A stretch of DNA of 17,912 bases, taken from JANLQX01 sp031368215 (GTDB taxonomy: Bacteria; Actinomycetota; Acidimicrobiia; Acidimicrobiales; JANYDT01). Positions 14,567-17,912 of the stretch are shown in pieces. A program made the position numbers and the translations under genes. The stretch covers positions 1-17,912 of the forward strand of contig JANLRD010000145.1 in the NCBI GenBank assembly GCA_031368215.1. The letters run 5' to 3'. The notes under the pieces were generated by a model. It searched no databases and had not been told where the DNA came from. It saw nothing but the letters and a program-made list of their open reading frames with translations. Numbering within the stretch: the stretch's first letter is position 1; each line of letters begins with the position of its first letter.

Positions 14567-16000
14567 TTACTTACCGAGCTTCTGGTCGATGACTGCCTGG
14601 GCGGCTTCAGCGGCAGCCTTGGCGTCCTTACCCCCGACGACGGCGAAGAAGGCGTCCTCAACGGCATTGCGAACATCAAGGTTCAGGTACTGGAACCGCG
14701 GTGCGAGGAAGACTCGCTTGTCGGCCCACACGCCGGTGTCCTTCAACTCGTTCGTCGTGTATGGAACGCCGAGGACGGTCGAGTGCTGGGAGGTGCCGTT
14801 GGCGTACTTCGCGGCGTTCTCCTTCTGGCTCAGCCAGTCGACGAACTTGATGGCGGCCGCCTGCTTCTTGGCGTCCTTCTGGCGGGCATTCACTCCGACA
14901 ATGAACGTGGCGTTGTAGATGCCTTCCCACTTCGGGGTCTGGCCGACCGGCGTGGTGATCGGCACGTAGAGGCCGAACTTCAGCGCCGGGTTGAGCTTGA
15001 GCGCCGGGCCCATCGAGAAGGTGCCGGTGGCGAGCATCAGTGCCTTGCCGGTGGCGAAGTCGGCCAGCGCACCATTGTCATTCACGGCAAGCGGGTTGTC
15101 CCCGAAGCAGTCAGCGGAAAGGTCTTTGAAGTCCTGAAGGGCTTTGACCATCCAGAAGTCGGTCACCTTGGCGGCACCCGTGTCGATCTTGGCGAACGCG
15201 TCGTCGGTCGGGAAGGCGTTCATCACGAGGCCGTTCATCGACAGCTGCCCGGCGTTGCCGCGCGACGCTCCCGGCCAGGCGATCGGGGTGACGCCCTTGG
15301 CCTTGACCGTCTGGCAGAAACGCTGGAGGTCGTTGATGTTGCCGGGAAGGGTGAGGTTCAGCGACTTCAGCAGGTCCATGTTGACGAGCGGCATGTTGAA
15401 CACGAGCTGATACGGAAGTCCGAGCTGCTTGCCTTCGAACTGTCCGGGGAGGATCAGGTTCTTGTTGTAGTTCTTCACGAACGGCTGGTTGCTCAGGTCG
15501 AGCCAGACGCTCCCGCCGTTGGCCTTCGCCATGTTGAAGAACTGGGCGCCACGGAAGGCGGTGAACACGTCGGCCGGCTTACCGTCGAGGATGTCCTGCA
15601 ACGCCTGGGACTGGTAGTCGTTCGAGGGTTTGATCGACTGCTCGACCTCGATGCCGGTCTTCGCGGTGAAGTCCTTGATGATCCCGGCGATCACGTCTTT
15701 GTCCTCGGCCCGCCAGTGGAAGAAGGTGATCTTGGTGCCCTTGAGATCGTCGGCCCCGGCACCCTCGTTCGAGGCGCCGGAGGCGGCGACCGGGGCGACG
15801 GTCACGGCGGTGACTTCGACGGCCCGATAGACGTACTTACCACCCTCCTTCTTGCAGACAAGGGTGCCGACCGTCTTGTTGACCTGCTTGCGGGCGCACG
15901 CGCTGCCCACCTTCGGTGCCGATGCGGCGTTGGCGAACGGCACGGCGAGCGATGCGCTCAGCACGGTGCCGGCCGCAAGAGCGGTCAAAATGCGCTTCAT
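14567..16000 (-). CDS. Extracellular sugar-type ABC solute-binding protein with N-terminal Cys module
   Basis: A 477-residue periplasmic or cell-surface binding protein of the SBP_bac_1 (cluster B, sugar/glycerol 3-phosphate) type, which delivers solute to the two permeases. A signal peptide (residues 1-25, cut after ANA) has no lipobox cysteine. Before the binding fold lies an extra segment, about residues 29-62, with C35 and C49 in GSACARKQVNKTVGTLVCKK followed by Gly/Lys and aromatic residues, and then an Ala/Gly-rich linker to about residue 86. The binding fold begins at KITFFHWRAEDKDVIAGIIK and runs to the end (AQAVIDQKLGK), with ADVFTAFRGAQFFNMA and DWLSQKENAAKYANG as family-like landmarks. 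The start at 16000 follows AGGGGG by 7-8 bases. It is the first gene of the importer operon. Confidence 0.92.
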   Translation of the reverse strand: MKRILTALAAGTVLSASLAVPFANAASAPKVGSACARKQVNKTVGTLVCKKEGGKYVYRAVEVTAVTVAPVAASGASNEGAGADDLKGTKITFFHWRAEDKDVIAGIIKDFTAKTGIEVEQSIKPSNDYQSQALQDILDGKPADVFTAFRGAQFFNMAKANGGSVWLDLSNQPFVKNYNKNLILPGQFEGKQLGLPYQLVFNMPLVNMDLLKSLNLTLPGNINDLQRFCQTVKAKGVTPIAWPGASRGNAGQLSMNGLVMNAFPTDDAFAKIDTGAAKVTDFWMVKALQDFKDLSADCFGDNPLAVNDNGALADFATGKALMLATGTFSMGPALKLNPALKFGLYVPITTPVGQTPKWEGIYNATFIVGVNARQKDAKKQAAAIKFVDWLSQKENAAKYANGTSQHSTVLGVPYTTNELKDTGVWADKRVFLAPRFQYLNLDVRNAVEDAFFAVVGGKDAKAAAEAAQAVIDQKLGK

Positions 16001-16022
16001 GGTGTTTCCCCCTGTGTGGATG

Positions 16023-16063
16023 CTGGCCCTGGTCCAAATGCGTTCGAGCGGGGCCAGAGTATT
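16023..16063 (-). promoter_or_regulatory. Possible promoter and inverted repeat of the importer operon
   Basis: On the minus strand, AATACT (16063-16058), preceded by TG in TGCAATACT, could be an extended -10 box giving a leader of about 50 bases. CTGGCCC (16023-16029) and GGGCCAG (16051-16057) form a 7-bp inverted repeat around 21 bases, just downstream of that box. It could be an operator or a leader hairpin. No -35 box is evident. Confidence 0.3.
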
Positions 16064-16128
16064 GCAGACATCTCCTGTTTGCGCTCTGGACAGCCGGGGA
16101 TTTGCTTCCTGTGCGCACGGAACGGTCG

Positions 16129-16134
16129 TACCCT
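16129..16134 (+). promoter_or_regulatory. Possible -10 box of the ADP-ribosylglycohydrolase-like gene
   Basis: TACCCT lies about 35 bases before the ATG and would give a short leader carrying the GGAGGA ribosome binding site at 16157-16162. No good -35 is seen. The region is shared with the divergent importer promoter. Confidence 0.35.
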
Positions 16135-16169
16135 GGCGGTCCCCGCCCGCCTGACCGGAGGATGCCGTC

Positions 16170-17597
16170 ATGACGCTCTGGACGACCCCGCATGCACTCC
16201 TGCGCGAGGAGATGATCCAGCGACGAGACGAAGGCGCCGAGGTCCCCCGGTCCCTGCGCTCGCGCATCGATGCACTCGATCCGGTGGCCGACGCATGGAA
16301 CGAAGCCGCCGTCTGGGGGCTCTACGACGAACTCGCCGGGCTTCCGGCCGATGCCGCCTTGGCCGCTCAGGAGCCGGACGACCTCGACGCGATCCGCCGA
16401 CTGCGCCCACAGGGACCTCGCGACCTCCACTGGACGCCGGACGAAGCCGAGCTCGTCGACCGGCTCCACGGTGCCCTCACCGCTCGCGCCACCGGCTGCG
16501 CGCTGGGCAAGCCCGTCGAGTTCCTCGGCTTCGGCGTTGCCGATGGGCAGCTGACCGGGCGAGGCGACATCAAGCGATACCTCCAGGCCCGAGGTGATTG
16601 GCCGCTGCGCGATTACTTCTCGTCGGCCGACGTCAACGACGGGATCACCCTCCGCTGTCCGCACTCCATGCGGGAGGACATCGCGTTCATGGAGGCCGAT
16701 GACGACATCCACTACACCCTGGCGGGGCTGGCCATCGTCGAACAGCACGGCCCGGAGTTCACCTGGGAGCACGTGGCCCAGTGGTGGGCGGAACACATCC
16801 CGGTGTCCGACATCTGCACGGCGGAGCTCCAGGCATTCAACAACTGGACGTCGCGCACGGCCCGTGCCTGGTTTGCTCCCGGAGCGCGTTCCGTGGCGAC
16901 TCCCGAGTTCTGCCGCACGCATCGCAACCCGTACCGCGAATGGATCGGCGCCCAGATCCGGGCCGACGGTTGGGCCTGGGTCTGCGCCGGGAAGCCGGAG
17001 CTGGCAGCCGAGTTCGCCTACCGCGACGCCTGCTGGACGCATACCCGCAACGGCATCTACGGCGAGATGTTCTTCGCCGCGATCCAGGCGGCGGCCTTTG
17101 TCGAGCACAATGCCCGGACGCTTGTCGACATCGGTCTCTCGGAGATCCCCGCCGACTGCCGGCTCGCTCGCGCCGTGAGGTCAACGCTCGAGATATGCGC
17201 TCGGGCGCACGACTGGGAGTCGGCGATGGGCGAGATCGAATCTGTGACCAACGCGATGTCACCGCCCGTCATGAACGCCATCCACACCATCAACAATGCC
17301 GCCCTCTGTGTGATGGCTCTGGTGTTCGGACGCATGGACAGCGTTGATGCCGTCACCACCGCCGTCATGGGCGGCCTCGACACGGACTGCAACGGCGCGA
17401 CGGTCGGGTCGATCGTCGGTGCCGCATCCGGACGCTCGGCGCTCCGCGGTGACCTTGCCGGACGGCTCAACGACACCATTCGACCGAACCTGATCGGTTT
17501 CCCGGAGGTCTTCATGGCCGACATTGCGGCACGGGCGGCGACCCAGTGGCATCGGGTCGACGACTACGCCCGTCGCGTAGGACTACCGCGACCCTGA
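16170..17597 (+). CDS. ADP-ribosylglycohydrolase (ARH/DraG-fold) family protein
   Basis: A 475-residue protein whose residues about 97-455 show the all-helical ADP-ribosylglycohydrolase fold, a two-metal enzyme that usually hydrolyses N- or O-glycosidic bonds of ADP-ribose. Seen motifs: RLHGALTARATGCALGKPVE (98-117), the metal-binding triad D177-D-D179 in EADDDIHYTL, where DraG/ARH1 have a DDT-type motif, and the second metal site G402-LDTDCNGATVGSIVGA (D404, D406). An N-terminal helical extension of about 95 residues and the DDDIHY variant set it apart from classical ARH1/DraG, so its substrate need not be ADP-ribosylated protein. The ATG follows GGAGGA by 7 bases. It is divergent from, and probably co-regulated with, the sugar-type ABC importer. 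I infer a role in handling an imported glycoside or nucleoside-like compound. Confidence 0.88.
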   Translation: MTLWTTPHALLREEMIQRRDEGAEVPRSLRSRIDALDPVADAWNEAAVWGLYDELAGLPADAALAAQEPDDLDAIRRLRPQGPRDLHWTPDEAELVDRLHGALTARATGCALGKPVEFLGFGVADGQLTGRGDIKRYLQARGDWPLRDYFSSADVNDGITLRCPHSMREDIAFMEADDDIHYTLAGLAIVEQHGPEFTWEHVAQWWAEHIPVSDICTAELQAFNNWTSRTARAWFAPGARSVATPEFCRTHRNPYREWIGAQIRADGWAWVCAGKPELAAEFAYRDACWTHTRNGIYGEMFFAAIQAAAFVEHNARTLVDIGLSEIPADCRLARAVRSTLEICARAHDWESAMGEIESVTNAMSPPVMNAIHTINNAALCVMALVFGRMDSVDAVTTAVMGGLDTDCNGATVGSIVGAASGRSALRGDLAGRLNDTIRPNLIGFPEVFMADIAARAATQWHRVDDYARRVGLPRP

Positions 17598-17652
17598 CTC
17601 GGCGGGCACTCTCCGAGGAATGCGCTGTGGTCGACGGTCGCGCGGCGGGCGG

Positions 17653-17658
17653 TACCGT
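17653..17658 (+). promoter_or_regulatory. Probable -10 box for the right-edge gene, leaderless
   Basis: TACCGT is followed by 7 bases and then ATG at 17666, the same spacing as at glpD. This favours the ATG as both transcription and translation start. Confidence 0.4.
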
Positions 17659-17665
17659 CAGTGGC

Positions 17666-17912
17666 ATGACTGGATCCGGACCGACCGCCGACCCGACGGA
17701 TGATGCCGCGAGCCGTCGGAGCCCGACTCCCGGGAGCGCGACCAGCAATCGGCGACGGGTCGGCGACCCCGATCTCGATGCCACGATCGACCGTGTGCTC
17801 GCACTCGTCGGCGGACGGGTCCATGACAACGACGGGCGGCTCGACAACCGCGATCAGCTGCGGGAGATCCTCGTGTCCGGCGTACGGATGGCGCTCGACT
17901 CAGCGGACGGCC
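17666..17912 (+). CDS. Unrecognised protein, 5' part only
   Basis: An open frame of 82 codons runs off the right edge. It begins MTGSGPTADP with a disordered, Arg/Pro/Ser-rich first 30 residues. A more ordered, acidic, helix-like part follows (DPDLDATIDRVLALVGGRVH, then LDNRDQLREILVSGVRMALD). I do not recognise a family. The base pattern at third codon positions is that of a real gene, and the TACCGT-7-ATG arrangement supports the start. An in-frame GTG at 17627 with GAGGA 7 bases upstream (17615-17619) is an alternative that would add 13 residues. It follows the ARH-like gene by about 70 bases on the same strand, but with its own likely promoter. Confidence 0.55.
   Translation, partial: MTGSGPTADPTDDAASRRSPTPGSATSNRRRVGDPDLDATIDRVLALVGGRVHDNDGRLDNRDQLREILVSGVRMALDSADG

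Noticed and set aside
13618..14592. Open frame of 324 codons on the plus strand.
   Set aside because: It mirrors the MalF-type permease gene, is His/Arg/Glu-rich, and has no membrane segments or recognisable domain.
14486..16597. Open frame of 703 codons on the plus strand.
   Set aside because: It lies antisense to the whole solute-binding protein gene and runs out of frame into the ARH-like gene. Its composition is low-complexity Val/Gly/Arg/Asp and it shows no motif.
15837..17108. Open frame of 423 codons on the minus strand.
   Set aside because: It is antisense to the ARH-like gene and overlaps the start of the binding-protein gene in another frame.

Overview
The window is high-GC DNA, nearly all coding. 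Codons end mostly in G or C, GTG starts are frequent, and several genes begin only a few bases after a TAnnnT box, as leaderless genes often do in actinobacteria. The gene set (transketolase-transaldolase-G6PDH cluster, Thr-rich L,D-transpeptidase, S13-type PBP, actinobacterial-type holin-like membrane protein) and a Cys-containing module on a solute-binding protein suggest an actinobacterium, probably of the Acidimicrobiia/Ilumatobacter kind. The lineage is inferred from protein style only. I see no tRNA or rRNA gene, CRISPR array, transposase or integrase.

Layout. (1) 1-2932, minus: a tightly packed run reading thioesterase, D-Ala-D-Ala carboxypeptidase (dacB), LON-substrate-binding-domain protein, then a holin-like membrane protein cut by the left edge. 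(2) 2933-3103: a small non-coding block dense in inverted and direct repeats. (3) 3104-4818, minus: a TetR-family regulator and a secreted L,D-transpeptidase, the latter behind a long odd leader. (4) 5110-9770, plus: tkt-tal-zwf, a pentose phosphate pathway operon, divergent from the L,D-transpeptidase. (5) 9904-10755, plus: a two-domain rhodanese (sulfurtransferase). (6) 10803-10855: a perfect 17-bp hairpin between convergent genes. (7) 16000 down to 10927, minus: a carbohydrate-type ABC importer (binding protein, two permeases, no ATPase), then aerobic glycerol-3-phosphate dehydrogenase. (8) 16170-17597, plus: an ADP-ribosylglycohydrolase-fold protein divergent from the importer. (9) 17666 to the right edge: the start of an unrecognised protein.

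How the parts may work together. tkt, tal and zwf feed and recycle the pentose phosphate pathway, supplying NADPH and sugar phosphates. dacB and the L,D-transpeptidase both remodel peptidoglycan, but sit in separate units. The right half reads as an uptake-and-use cluster: the importer brings in a small glycerol- or sugar-linked solute, GlpD oxidises glycerol 3-phosphate, and the divergent ADP-ribosylglycohydrolase-like enzyme could cleave a glycosidic bond in the imported compound. That last link is inference from gene order. The most interesting items are this importer/GlpD/ARH neighbourhood, the Cys module on the binding protein, a short anomalous patch inside zwf, and the leader of the L,D-transpeptidase gene.
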